Shown here piece after piece: positions 9,126 to 16,891 of a stretch of DNA of 64,000 nucleotides (the first letter of the stretch is position 1; each line of letters starts with the position of its first letter). This DNA comes from AC-37 sp036389835 (GTDB taxonomy: Bacteria > Actinomycetota > Thermoleophilia > Solirubrobacterales > Thermoleophilaceae), in contig DASVWC010000014.1 of the NCBI GenBank assembly GCA_036389835.1, forward strand, positions 132,277 through 196,276. The letters are read 5' to 3'. A program made the position numbers and the translations under genes. The notes below the pieces were generated by a model. The model searched no databases and was not told the origin of the DNA. It saw nothing but the letters and a program-made list of their open reading frames with translations.

Positions 9126-10331
9126 ATGGCCGTCGCCGACCAGTATCTGGAGAAGACCGACGAGCAGAAGGCGATCACCGAGATGGTGCGCCAGTTCGTC
9201 GACGAGCAGGTGATCCCGATCGCCGAGGAGCACGACCACGAGGACAAGTTCCCCGAGGCCGTGGTCGAGCAGATGAAGGAGCTCGGGCTCTTCGGCGTGA
9301 CCATCCCCGAGGAGTACGGCGGGATGGGCCTCGACCTCACGACCTACGCGATGATCGTCGAGGAGCTCTCGCGCGGCTGGATCTCGATCTCCGGCATCGT
9401 GAACACCCACTTCATCGGCTCCTACCTGCTGATGAAGTTCGGGACCGACGAGCAGAAGGACAGGTTCCTCCCGCGGATGGCCACCGGCGAGATCCGCGCG
9501 GCGTTCAGCCTCAGCGAGCCGGGCCTCGGCTCCGACGTGCAGGCCATCTCCACGCGCGCCAAGCAGGACGGCGACGCATGGGTGATCAACGGCCAGAAGA
9601 TGTGGGTCACGAACGGCCTGCTGTCCGGCGTCGTGTTCCTGCTCGCCAAGACCGACCCGGAGGCCAGCCCGCCCTACAAGGGGATGACCTGCTTCATCAC
9701 CGAGAAGGAGCCGGGCGAGTCCGAGAACTCGGGCGACTTCGCGGGCCTCACCATCCCGCCCAAGATCAAGAAGATGGGCTACAAGGGCGTCGAGTCCACC
9801 GAGCTCGTCTACTCCGACTACCGCTGCCCGGCCGGGAACGTGCTCGGCGGCGAGGATGGCCTGAACAAGGGGTTCATCCAGATGATGGACGCGCTCGAGG
9901 TCGGCCGCGTGAACGTGGCCGCGCGCGGCGTCGGCATCGCCCAGCGCGCGCTCGAGCTGGGGCTGCGGTACTCGCAGGAACGCAAGACGTTCGGCAAGGA
10001 GATCGCCAAGCACCAGGCGATCCAGTTCAAGCTCGCCGACATGGCCACCAAGGTGGAGGCCGCGCGCCTGCTCACGCTGAAGGCCGCCCGGATGAAGGAC
10101 GCCGGCCAGCGCTCGGACCTCGAGGCCGGGATGGCCAAGCTGTTCGCGTCGGAGACCGGAAAGGAGGTCGTGGAGGACTCCTTCCGCATCCACGGCGGCT
10201 ACGGCTACTCGAAGGAGTACGAGATCGAGCGCCTCTACCGCGACGCGCCGCTGCTGCTGATCGGCGAGGGCACCTCCGAGATCCAGCGCATGGTCATCGG
10301 CAAGAAGCTCCTCGAGCGCCACAAGATCTGA
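9126..10331 (+). CDS. Acyl-CoA dehydrogenase, methylsuccinyl-CoA dehydrogenase-like
   Basis: A 401-residue FAD-dependent acyl-CoA dehydrogenase covering all three family domains. Signatures are FSLSEPGLGSD (FAD/substrate), QKMWVTNG and the C-terminal RIHGGYGYSKEYEIERLYRDAPLLLIGEGTSEIQ, where the Glu of LLIGEGTSE lies near the active site. From memory, its sequence closely follows the Streptomyces enzyme next to meaA/ccr (SCO6469 type), which is thought to oxidise (2S)-methylsuccinyl-CoA to mesaconyl-CoA in the ethylmalonyl-CoA pathway. This would fit the ccr, ecm, MaoC and malyl-CoA lyase genes elsewhere in the window. A branched- or short-chain acyl-CoA substrate is the alternative. Expression is probably controlled through the palindrome at 9089-9102. 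Confidence 0.9.
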   Translation: MAVADQYLEKTDEQKAITEMVRQFVDEQVIPIAEEHDHEDKFPEAVVEQMKELGLFGVTIPEEYGGMGLDLTTYAMIVEELSRGWISISGIVNTHFIGSYLLMKFGTDEQKDRFLPRMATGEIRAAFSLSEPGLGSDVQAISTRAKQDGDAWVINGQKMWVTNGLLSGVVFLLAKTDPEASPPYKGMTCFITEKEPGESENSGDFAGLTIPPKIKKMGYKGVESTELVYSDYRCPAGNVLGGEDGLNKGFIQMMDALEVGRVNVAARGVGIAQRALELGLRYSQERKTFGKEIAKHQAIQFKLADMATKVEAARLLTLKAARMKDAGQRSDLEAGMAKLFASETGKEVVEDSFRIHGGYGYSKEYEIERLYRDAPLLLIGEGTSEIQRMVIGKKLLERHKI

Positions 10332-10348
10332 GCTCCCGAGAGGCAGAC

Positions 10349-10702
10349 GTGTTCGCCGCCGGCGGCGTCGTCCGCCGCGACGACGAGATCCTGCTCGTCC
10401 ACCGCCCGCGCTACGACGACTGGACCCTGCCCAAGGGCAAGCTGCGGCGCGGCGAGAGCTTCGAGGAGGCCGCGCTGCGCGAGGTCGAGGAGGAGACCGG
10501 CTTCGCCTGCGAGCTCGGCGACGAGGTGACCTCCACGACCTATCGCGATCGCAACGGCAAGGTGAAGCTCGTCCGCTACTGGGAGATGACCCCCGTGGGC
10601 GGGGAGTTCGAGCCCAACGACGAGGTCGACGAGCTGCGCTGGCTCCCGCGCGGCGAGGCGCGCACGGCCCTGACCTACGAGCGCGACCGGGAGGTCCTGT
10701 GA
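10349..10702 (+). CDS. Nudix hydrolase (MutT-like)
   Basis: A 117-residue Nudix protein that cleaves a nucleoside diphosphate linked to another group. The full Nudix box is present: GKLRRGESFEEAALREVEEETGF fits GX5EX7REUXEEXGU. The opening FAAGGVVRRDDEILLVHRPRYDDWTLPKG resembles actinobacterial MutT1-type enzymes but without the C-terminal phosphatase domain. I chose the GTG at 10349, preceded by GAGAGG, because it starts the fold directly. It lies 17 nt after the acyl-CoA dehydrogenase, and its stop overlaps the MFS start by 4 bases (GTGA), so the three genes may form one unit. The substrate (oxidised nucleotide, ADP-ribose or dinucleoside polyphosphate) is not readable. Confidence 0.88.
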   Translation: MFAAGGVVRRDDEILLVHRPRYDDWTLPKGKLRRGESFEEAALREVEEETGFACELGDEVTSTTYRDRNGKVKLVRYWEMTPVGGEFEPNDEVDELRWLPRGEARTALTYERDREVL

Positions 10703-12120
10703 GCGAGCGCCGCAACCCGCCCGCGGAGGAGCTCTACGCGCGCAAGTGGCCGATCTTCGCGGTCGCGATGACCGGCCTGTTCATGGCGCTGATCGACGTG
10801 ACGATCGTGAACATCGCGCTCCCGACGCTCCAGCGCGAGCTGGACGCCGGCGTGGACACCGTCTCGTGGGTCCTCAACGCCTACAACCTCGTCTTCGCGG
10901 TCGTCCTCGTGTCGATGGGACGGCTGGCCGACCAGTTCGGCCGCAAGCGCTTCTTCCTGATCGGCCTGACGCTGTTCACGCTCGGCTCGCTCCTCTGCGG
11001 CATCGCGGGGTCGATCGACCAGCTGATCGGCTTCCGGGTGATCCAGGGGCTCGGCGCCGGCGTGCTGGCGCCGCTGGCGCTCGCGCTCACGACGATGATC
11101 TTCCCGCCGCAGCAGCGCGGGCTGGGGATCGCGCTGCTCGCGGTGATCGCCAACGCCGCCGCGACCATCGGGCCGCCGCTCGGCGGGGTCCTGCTCGAGT
11201 ACGCGAGCTGGCACTGGATCTTCCTCGTGAACGTGCCGATCGGCGTGGCCGGGATCGTCATGGCGGCGCGGGTGATGCCGGAGACCTACGACCTCACGGC
11301 GGGCCGCAAGGTCGACGCGCTCGGGATGCTGCTCGCCGGCTCGGCGGTCTTCTGCCTCACCTACGCGCTCGTCGAGGGCAACGACGCGGGCTGGGGATCG
11401 GCGGAGATCGTGGGCCTGTTCGCGGCCGCGGCCGTGCTCGCGGTCGCCTTCGCGATCTCGCAGCGGCTCGGACGCAACCCGATGCTCACGCGCGGGCTGG
11501 TCCGCAACCGCCAGTTCATGGGCGCAAACACGGCGTTCCTGCTGTTCGGCGTCGGCGTGATGGGCCAGCTCTTCATGCTCGTGCTGCTGCTCCAGAACCT
11601 GTGGGGCTACTCGCAGCTCAAGGCGGCGTTCGCGATCGCCCCCGTCGCGGCCCTCGGGCTGGTCGTCGCGCCACTGGCCGGGCGGCTCGCCGACCGCCTC
11701 CAGCCGCGGCAGTTCGGCGTGCCCGCCCTGCTGACGATGGCCGGTGGCCTGCTCTGGCTGAGCACCGCGCCGGCCGACGCCCACTACCTGGAGATCCTCG
11801 GCCCGCTGATCCTGACCGGGGCGGGGATGGGCGCCGCCTTCCCGGCGATCAACGTCGGGGCGATGGGGTCGATCTCCGGCCAGGAGCTCGGGCTCGGCTC
11901 GGGGATCGTGAACATGTCCAGGCAGCTCGGCTTCGCGATCGGCGTGGCGCTGCTCGTGGCGGTGTTCGAGTCGCACGCCCTCGGGTCGCCGGAGCAGGCC
12001 CGCGACGCCTTCGCGGCGGCATTCCGCGTGGCCGCGCTCTCCACGGTGCTCGCCGTCCCGTTCGCCCTGCTGATGCGCCGCCGCCCGGCCGAGGCCGGGG
12101 CGCCGCCCGCCGTGGGCTAG
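10699..12120 (+). CDS. MFS drug/metabolite exporter, DHA2 (EmrB/QacA) family
   Basis: A 473-residue transporter with the 14-segment pattern of the DHA2 group. Motif D1 appears as LIDVTIVNIALPTLQREL, motif A as GRLADQFGRKRFFLIG, motif B as RVIQGLGAGVLAP and motif C as GPPLGGVLLEYASWHWIFLVNVPIG. Such proteins export drugs, dyes or metabolites using the proton gradient; no substrate can be assigned. The GTG at 10699 overlaps the Nudix stop codon. Its own TAG stop appears to be reused as part of the -10 element of the next gene. It is the only obvious drug-type exporter in the window and sits just before the unusual ATP-grasp/FemAB cluster. Confidence 0.93.
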   Translation: MSERRNPPAEELYARKWPIFAVAMTGLFMALIDVTIVNIALPTLQRELDAGVDTVSWVLNAYNLVFAVVLVSMGRLADQFGRKRFFLIGLTLFTLGSLLCGIAGSIDQLIGFRVIQGLGAGVLAPLALALTTMIFPPQQRGLGIALLAVIANAAATIGPPLGGVLLEYASWHWIFLVNVPIGVAGIVMAARVMPETYDLTAGRKVDALGMLLAGSAVFCLTYALVEGNDAGWGSAEIVGLFAAAAVLAVAFAISQRLGRNPMLTRGLVRNRQFMGANTAFLLFGVGVMGQLFMLVLLLQNLWGYSQLKAAFAIAPVAALGLVVAPLAGRLADRLQPRQFGVPALLTMAGGLLWLSTAPADAHYLEILGPLILTGAGMGAAFPAINVGAMGSISGQELGLGSGIVNMSRQLGFAIGVALLVAVFESHALGSPEQARDAFAAAFRVAALSTVLAVPFALLMRRRPAEAGAPPAVG

Positions 12121-12123
12121 GCT
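12118..12123 (+). promoter_or_regulatory. -10 hexamer TAGGCT built on the MFS stop codon
   Basis: The TAG stop of the MFS gene (12118-12120) forms the first half of TAGGCT, and the ATG of the next gene follows 8 nt later. This is the second case in the window (with 2913-2918) of a stop codon that doubles as a -10 box. Confidence 0.4.
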
Positions 12124-12131
12124 GCCGCGCC

Positions 12132-12530
12132 ATGAGCTCGTCCGACACCCGCGCGCTGATCGAGCAGGCCGTCGAGCAGTTCGGCGCGGAGGTGCCCGCC
12201 CTCAAAAACCTCAAGGTCGTGATCCGCCTCGAGCTGCGGGCCCGCGGCCACGACGCGCCGGTCTGGCGGGTCGAGGTGCCGGGCCCGAAGGTCACGAAGG
12301 ACCCGGCCGGGGACGCCCGCGTGGAGATCTCGATCCCGCGCTCGCACTTCAACGAGCTGGCGAAGGACGGCCGGCTCAAGCACTGGGTCGAGGCCTACGA
12401 TCACGGGCACGTGAACGTGGCCGGGGACTCCGCGGTGGTCAAGCTCGTCGGCGCCGTGATCCAGCGCCAGCTCGGCCGCGGCAGCACGTCGGGGTTGCGC
12501 GGCGGCGGGGCCCGCCCCGATCGCGCCTAG
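12132..12530 (+). CDS. Small conserved protein, possibly SCP2-like
   Basis: A 132-residue soluble protein. The middle (VWRVEVPGPKVTKDPAGDARVEISIPRSHFNELAKDGRLKHWVEAYDHGHVNVAGDSAVVKLVGAVIQ) has the alternating strands, the F-x-x-L segment and the G-x-V-x-V-x-GD turn seen in SCP2-type lipid-binding proteins. The family call is tentative and no function is assigned. The C-terminal 20 residues are Gly/Arg-rich and disordered. ATG at 12132, probably a leaderless mRNA. Its TAG stop shares CTAG (12527-12530) with the stop of the convergent FemAB-like gene, so the two transcripts overlap tail to tail. Confidence 0.65.
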   Translation: MSSSDTRALIEQAVEQFGAEVPALKNLKVVIRLELRARGHDAPVWRVEVPGPKVTKDPAGDARVEISIPRSHFNELAKDGRLKHWVEAYDHGHVNVAGDSAVVKLVGAVIQRQLGRGSTSGLRGGGARPDRA

Positions 12531-13648
12531 AGCCTGTAGGCCACGCGCCCGGCCGCGCTCAGCAGGCGCACGGGCATCCGCTCGACCGCGCGCGCGACCA
12601 GGTTCCTGCTCTCGCGACCCTCGAGCATGCGGGCGGGTGCGATCACGGACTTCGAGGTGTCGGTCGCGTGCAGGGAGGTGCGCGGCGCGCCCGGGACGTA
12701 GTCGTAGCGGTACTCCTGGATCGGCTCGGCGCCCCAGGACTCCTTGAACTGGGCTAGCCCCGAACCCGGCTTGGCGTGGCCGAGGTCCAGCTCGGTGTGG
12801 CCGCTCTCGGTCCCCCAGCGGATCGCGTCCCAGTAGAGCGCGTGGTTCGGGCGGGCGTCGAGGCGGCGCTCGTCGCTGCCCGCATAGAGCAGGTCGAGCG
12901 TCGTGCCGAACGAGTGCCAGAGCGCGCCCGCCACGATCTCGCCGCCGTGCTCGGCCAGGAACAGGCGGAACACGCCCTCGGGCAGCAGCTCCCGCGCGGC
13001 CGCCATCTGGCGGTACGGGCGCGGGAGGACGCGCCGCCTGCGCATGGTGCGGGCGTAGAGCTGGTAGAACGCGCGCAGGTCGGCCTCGCTCGTGCCGGGG
13101 CGCACCCTTACGCCCTCCTTCTCGGCCTTCTTCACGCTGCGGAAGATGTTGCTGGCGCTCTTCTTCCAGCCGCGCCGCACCGCGTCGGGGTCCTCGCCCA
13201 GCGCCATGACGTAGGTCGGGTGCTTGGGGACCCAGCGCAGGACGGGCGCGAGGCGCTCGAGCGCGCCGAGGCGCGTGTGCAGCGTCCAGACCTTGGCGCC
13301 GTCCTCGTCGGCGTGCCGGCAGGCGCCCTCCAGGAGCAGCTCGAGCTCCTCGTCGGAGGAGGCGAGCGGTCCAGCCGGCGGCACGACCGGCAGCGAGCGC
13401 AGCCGCCGCCCCGTCAGCGGGCCGCTGGTGCGCATCATCGGCAGGCCGCCCAGGAGCGTCCGGTCGGCCGACTCGAGCCCGAGGTAGACGGGTCGGTAGC
13501 CGTAGGCGCTGCGCAGCACGGCCGCCCACGCGCCGAGGTGGTAGGTGCCGGCGTCGCGGTGGCGGCGAACGAGGGCATCCCAGCGCGGATCGCGCAGAGG
13601 GTCGACCTCCACCAGGTTCGTGCCGGTTCCGGACTCGAGCGGTGACAT
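12527..13648 (-). CDS. FemAB/GNAT-like transferase A (PF13480-type)
   Basis: A 373-residue protein of the FemAB/CelD-like GNAT superfamily. The first half has YHLGAWAAVLRSAYGYRPVYLGLE and the second half VFRLFLAEHGGEIVAGALWHSFG and DLGHAKPGSGLAQFKESWGAEPIQEYRY, the usual end of the exopolysaccharide-associated FemAB proteins. WKKSASNIFRSVKKAEKEGV is the basic helix common in this group. Such proteins transfer an aminoacyl or acyl group onto a cell-wall or polysaccharide precursor; no substrate is known here. ATG at 13648. It is divergent from a second FemAB-like gene with only 39 bp between start codons, so the pair is probably co-regulated. Confidence 0.85.
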   Translation of the reverse strand: MSPLESGTGTNLVEVDPLRDPRWDALVRRHRDAGTYHLGAWAAVLRSAYGYRPVYLGLESADRTLLGGLPMMRTSGPLTGRRLRSLPVVPPAGPLASSDEELELLLEGACRHADEDGAKVWTLHTRLGALERLAPVLRWVPKHPTYVMALGEDPDAVRRGWKKSASNIFRSVKKAEKEGVRVRPGTSEADLRAFYQLYARTMRRRRVLPRPYRQMAAARELLPEGVFRLFLAEHGGEIVAGALWHSFGTTLDLLYAGSDERRLDARPNHALYWDAIRWGTESGHTELDLGHAKPGSGLAQFKESWGAEPIQEYRYDYVPGAPRTSLHATDTSKSVIAPARMLEGRESRNLVARAVERMPVRLLSAAGRVAYRL

Positions 13649-13687
13649 GTGAGTTCTGGCCTGGCGCAACGCTAACCTCGCCCGGCC

Positions 13688-14815
13688 TTGGCTGAAGCCG
13701 ACTCGCACAGCGTGCGGCGTCCCGCGCACCCGATCGCCCCGCGCCCGCGACCACCGGCGAACGTGGAGCTCCTCGACGCGGCGGACTCGATCCGCGACGA
13801 CTGGGATGCGCTGGCGGACCGTAGCGGGGTCGCGCCGTTCCTGCGCCCCGGCTGGATCGAGCCGTGGGTGAAGGCGTTCTGCCGCGGCGAGCCCAGGTAC
13901 CTCCTCACCCGCCGCGACGGGCGCCTGGCCGGCGTGCTGCCGCTCGAGTCGCGGCGCGGGACGCTCGTGTCCACCGCGAACTGGCACACGCCGCTGTACG
14001 GGCCGGTCGTGGAGGACGGCGCGGCCGCCATGGAGCTCGCGCTCGGCCTGCTCGCGCACGCGGGCCGGCGGGCCGATCTCTGGTTCCTCGATCCGGAGGC
14101 TCCGGGGTTCCCGCAGATCGCCCGTGCCGCCGAGGAGTCGCGGTACGGCCTGATCACGCGCACGATCGCGCGGTCGCCGTACGTCGCGGTGGAGGGGTCG
14201 TTCGAGGACTTCATGGGAGGGCTCGATCGCAAGTTCCGTAAGGACATCGGTAGGCGCTGGAGGCGGCTTGAGGAGCAGGGCGGGGCCGAGGCGGCCTTCG
14301 AAGACGGCTCGGAGGGCCTCGAGGAGCTGCTGACCGACGGCTTCCGGCTCGAGGGCTCCGGCTGGAAGTCCGAGCAGGGCAGCGCGATCGCGTCGAGCCC
14401 GGAGCGCGAGCTCTTCTATCGCGAGGTCGCGCGCTGGGCCGCCGCGCGCGGCTGGCTGCGGCTGGCGTTCCTGCGCGTGGGCGGGAAGGCGATCGCGTTC
14501 GACTTCGGGATCGAGGCCGACGGCGTCTTCTACGTGCCGAAGGGCGGGTTCGACGTCGAGCACCGCAAGCTCGGCCCCGGCCAGCTCCTCACCCACGCGG
14601 GCATCGAGCGCGCGTTCGATCTGGGGCTGCGCTCCTACGAGCTGCTCGGGCAGCAGGACGAGTACAAGCGGCAGTGGACCGCCACGACGCGCGAGCGCCT
14701 GCGCTGCCAGGCGTTCCCGCGCCGCCCGGCGGGCGCGATCACGTATGCGGCCTGGCGGCACGGGCGCCCGCTCGTGCGGCGGATCCGCAAGACCGGCAAG
14801 GCGGACCCCTTTTGA
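13688..14815 (+). CDS. FemAB/GNAT-like transferase B (CelD/PF13480-type)
   Basis: A 375-residue protein of the same superfamily as its divergent neighbour but not a close copy. Marks are DDWDALADRSGVAPFLRPGWIEPWVKAF (residues 36-63), FMGGLDRKFRKDIGRRWRRLEEQGG, LAFLRVGGKAIAFDFGIEADGVFYVPKGGFD and LRSYELLGQQDEYKRQWT, where the acyl-CoA-like fold ends. It probably acylates or aminoacylates a surface glycan or other secondary metabolite. The TTG at 13688 gives the full ORF; a GTG at 13712 is an alternative because the first 25 residues are Pro/Arg-rich and not conserved. A TAACCT lies 9 nt before the TTG. Its stop overlaps the ATP-grasp start (TTGA). Confidence 0.83.
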   Translation: MAEADSHSVRRPAHPIAPRPRPPANVELLDAADSIRDDWDALADRSGVAPFLRPGWIEPWVKAFCRGEPRYLLTRRDGRLAGVLPLESRRGTLVSTANWHTPLYGPVVEDGAAAMELALGLLAHAGRRADLWFLDPEAPGFPQIARAAEESRYGLITRTIARSPYVAVEGSFEDFMGGLDRKFRKDIGRRWRRLEEQGGAEAAFEDGSEGLEELLTDGFRLEGSGWKSEQGSAIASSPERELFYREVARWAAARGWLRLAFLRVGGKAIAFDFGIEADGVFYVPKGGFDVEHRKLGPGQLLTHAGIERAFDLGLRSYELLGQQDEYKRQWTATTRERLRCQAFPRRPAGAITYAAWRHGRPLVRRIRKTGKADPF

Positions 14816-15930
14816 ACGAGCTGCTGCTTCGCGTGGCGGGGCGGCGCCAGCGGGCGCTGATCGCGCGCCTCGACGTGGCCCGCTCGACGGGGCTCGGGTA
14901 CGCCCGCCTGCGCCGGCGCGAGGCGGCCGAGCTGCGCGCGCAGGGGCGCGAGCCGCGCGACGCGGTCTATCGCGAGATCTGGGAGGACGCCTGCCGCGAG
15001 CTGGGCGCCGAGTACGAGCAGCTCTCCGAGGAGTTCGCCGAGATGCGTCGCGCGGGCGCGCGCACGCGCGTGATGCGCCAGGGCACCGAGCTCGACGCGG
15101 AGGTCACGCTCGAGCTGGCCTCGCACAAGGGGATCGTGCACCGCTTCCTTACCGGCGCGAGCATCCCCGTGCCGGAGCACCGCGCGTTCGGCTACCGCGA
15201 CGTGCGCGCCGGGCTCGAGTTCCTCGACCGGGCGGACGGCCCGTGCGTGGTCAAGCCCGGCAGCGGCTCGGGCGGGGGGTGGGGGCTGGCGGGCAACGTG
15301 CGCACCCCGGCCCAGCTCGCCCGCGCGGTGATGAACGCCTCGCGCTACAGCCCCGACATGCTGATCGAGCGCCAGGTGGAGGGCGACCTGCACCGCGTGC
15401 TGGTGCTCGACGGCGAGGTGATCGACGTGGTCCGCCGCCGCTCGCCGACCGTGGAGGGCGACGGGCGCTCCACGGTCGGCCAGCTCATCGCGGCCGAGAA
15501 CCGCCGCCGGCTCGACGCGCGCGGCCACGCCGGCCTGTGGCCGCTGCGGGTGGACCACGACTGCCTGTTCGCGCTGGAGGCCCGCGGGGAGAGCCTCGGC
15601 AGCGTGCCGCCGTCCGGCGCGGTCGTCACCGTCAAGCACGTGACCAACGAGAACCGGCTCGAGGACAACGAGACGGTGCCCGCGTCCGAGGTCGGCGATG
15701 GCCTGCGCGAGGAGTCGCGCAGGGCGGCCGAGCTGGTCGGGCTACGCTTGGCCGGGTTGGACGTGATCGCGACAGACGTGTCGCGCTCCCTAGCGGAGTC
15801 CGGCGGCGCCGTGCTCGAGGTGAACGGGGCCCCGGGCCTCAGCCATCACTACCACGTGGCCGACAGGACTCAAGCGACACGCGTGGCCGTGCCGATATTG
15901 GAGAAGTTGCTCTCCAGACCCAAGGACTAG
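14812..15930 (+). CDS. ATP-grasp ligase, cyanophycin synthetase/RimK-like
   Basis: A 372-residue ATP-grasp enzyme expected to join a carboxylate to an amine through an acyl-phosphate. SHKGIVHRFLTGASIPVPEH (near 105), CVVKPGSGSGGGWGLAGNVRT (near 145), MLIERQVEGDLHRVLVLDGEVIDVVRRR and VLEVNGAPGLSHHY supply the ATP- and metal-binding residues. The section TVEGDGRSTVGQLIAAEN resembles cyanophycin synthetase, so an amino acid or peptide substrate is likely. There is no Mur-ligase half, so it is not cyanophycin synthetase itself. The TTG start overlaps the FemAB-B stop (TTGA), showing tight coupling. The oxygenase gene follows 7 nt after the stop. Confidence 0.85.
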   Translation: MNELLLRVAGRRQRALIARLDVARSTGLGYARLRRREAAELRAQGREPRDAVYREIWEDACRELGAEYEQLSEEFAEMRRAGARTRVMRQGTELDAEVTLELASHKGIVHRFLTGASIPVPEHRAFGYRDVRAGLEFLDRADGPCVVKPGSGSGGGWGLAGNVRTPAQLARAVMNASRYSPDMLIERQVEGDLHRVLVLDGEVIDVVRRRSPTVEGDGRSTVGQLIAAENRRRLDARGHAGLWPLRVDHDCLFALEARGESLGSVPPSGAVVTVKHVTNENRLEDNETVPASEVGDGLREESRRAAELVGLRLAGLDVIATDVSRSLAESGGAVLEVNGAPGLSHHYHVADRTQATRVAVPILEKLLSRPKD

Positions 15931-15937
15931 ACCCTCC

Positions 15938-16891
15938 ATGAAGATCTTCAACTTCGATCCCGCCGACTACGCCGACCAGTACGCCAAGACCGGCTGGGTC
16001 CACATCCCCGGCGGCATCGACCCCGAGTTCCTCGCCTACCTCCAGGACTTCACCGCCAAGCGCTTCGCCGAGAAGCACGTCGAGGGCAAGGCCATCGGCG
16101 GCGCGAAGGAGCAGGCCCTGTTCGAGTTCCCGGCCGAGACCGACTTCCCCGGCGAGCTGTTCGACTCGATCGCGGCCGTGGCCGGCCTGAACCGCGAGGG
16201 GATGACGCTCTCGGAGCGCCACATCAAGGCCTACGACTCGGACGCGCCCGACTACCCGGTCGCGCACAAGGACCGCTTCGCCTCCCAGGTTTCGGTCGGC
16301 CTCTCGATCGACATCCCCGAGGACTCGTACCTCGTGCTCTACCCGCACACGGACGTGTCGGTCAACCCGTACAACGTCAGCCCCCAGCTGCTGGCGTCGC
16401 TCGACCCGGAGGAGCGCCCCGAGGTCGTGCTCGCCGACGCTCCGGAGATCCGGATCGACGACCAGCCCGGCGACGTGGTCATGTTCCCCGGCTCGGCCGT
16501 GTGGCACCTGCGCCGCTTCGCCGCCAACGCGACCAACCTCTACCTGAAGATGAACGACTTCAACTCGGACCCGCTGGGCGAGGACCCGTCGACCGAACCG
16601 CGCGCCCGGCGCACGCTCGAGCTGCTGGGCTCCGCCAACGGGAGCATGCCGTCGCTGCGGCCGATGCTCGCCCGCCGGCTCGACGTGGTGGCGCGCCAGC
16701 GCAGCCGCGACGGCCAGGAGGTGCTCCACGCGCACATGTGGGACGAGCTGCCGGTGGTCCTCAGCCAGGCCGAGTGGGACGTGCTCCACGCGATCGACGG
16801 CCGCAGGACGGTGGCCGAGCTCGGGGTCGAGGGCGCCGAGGATGCGATCCGCCGGCTCGGCCAGCGCGGCGTGATCGAGCTCGTAGGCTGA
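15938..16891 (+). CDS. 2OG-Fe(II) oxygenase-like protein with a PqqD-like tail
   Basis: A 317-residue protein. Residues 1-225 look like a phytanoyl-CoA-dioxygenase-type double-stranded beta helix. Candidate iron ligands are His and Asp of PVAHKDRF (near 108) or of YPHTD (near 133), and the distal His with a following Arg in FPGSAVWHLRR (near 188). Residues 250-317 (VVLSQAEWDVLHAIDGRRTVAEL...RRLGQRGVIELVG) resemble the small PqqD-like/winged-helix domains used to hold peptide substrates, though a ribosomal-oxygenase-like winged helix is also possible. It probably hydroxylates or desaturates an intermediate made by the neighbouring ligases. The next gene overlaps its stop. Confidence 0.75.
   Translation: MKIFNFDPADYADQYAKTGWVHIPGGIDPEFLAYLQDFTAKRFAEKHVEGKAIGGAKEQALFEFPAETDFPGELFDSIAAVAGLNREGMTLSERHIKAYDSDAPDYPVAHKDRFASQVSVGLSIDIPEDSYLVLYPHTDVSVNPYNVSPQLLASLDPEERPEVVLADAPEIRIDDQPGDVVMFPGSAVWHLRRFAANATNLYLKMNDFNSDPLGEDPSTEPRARRTLELLGSANGSMPSLRPMLARRLDVVARQRSRDGQEVLHAHMWDELPVVLSQAEWDVLHAIDGRRTVAELGVEGAEDAIRRLGQRGVIELVG

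Noticed and set aside
14812..15930. Cyanophycin synthetase
   Set aside because: Only an ATP-grasp part of 372 residues; the Mur-ligase half is missing.
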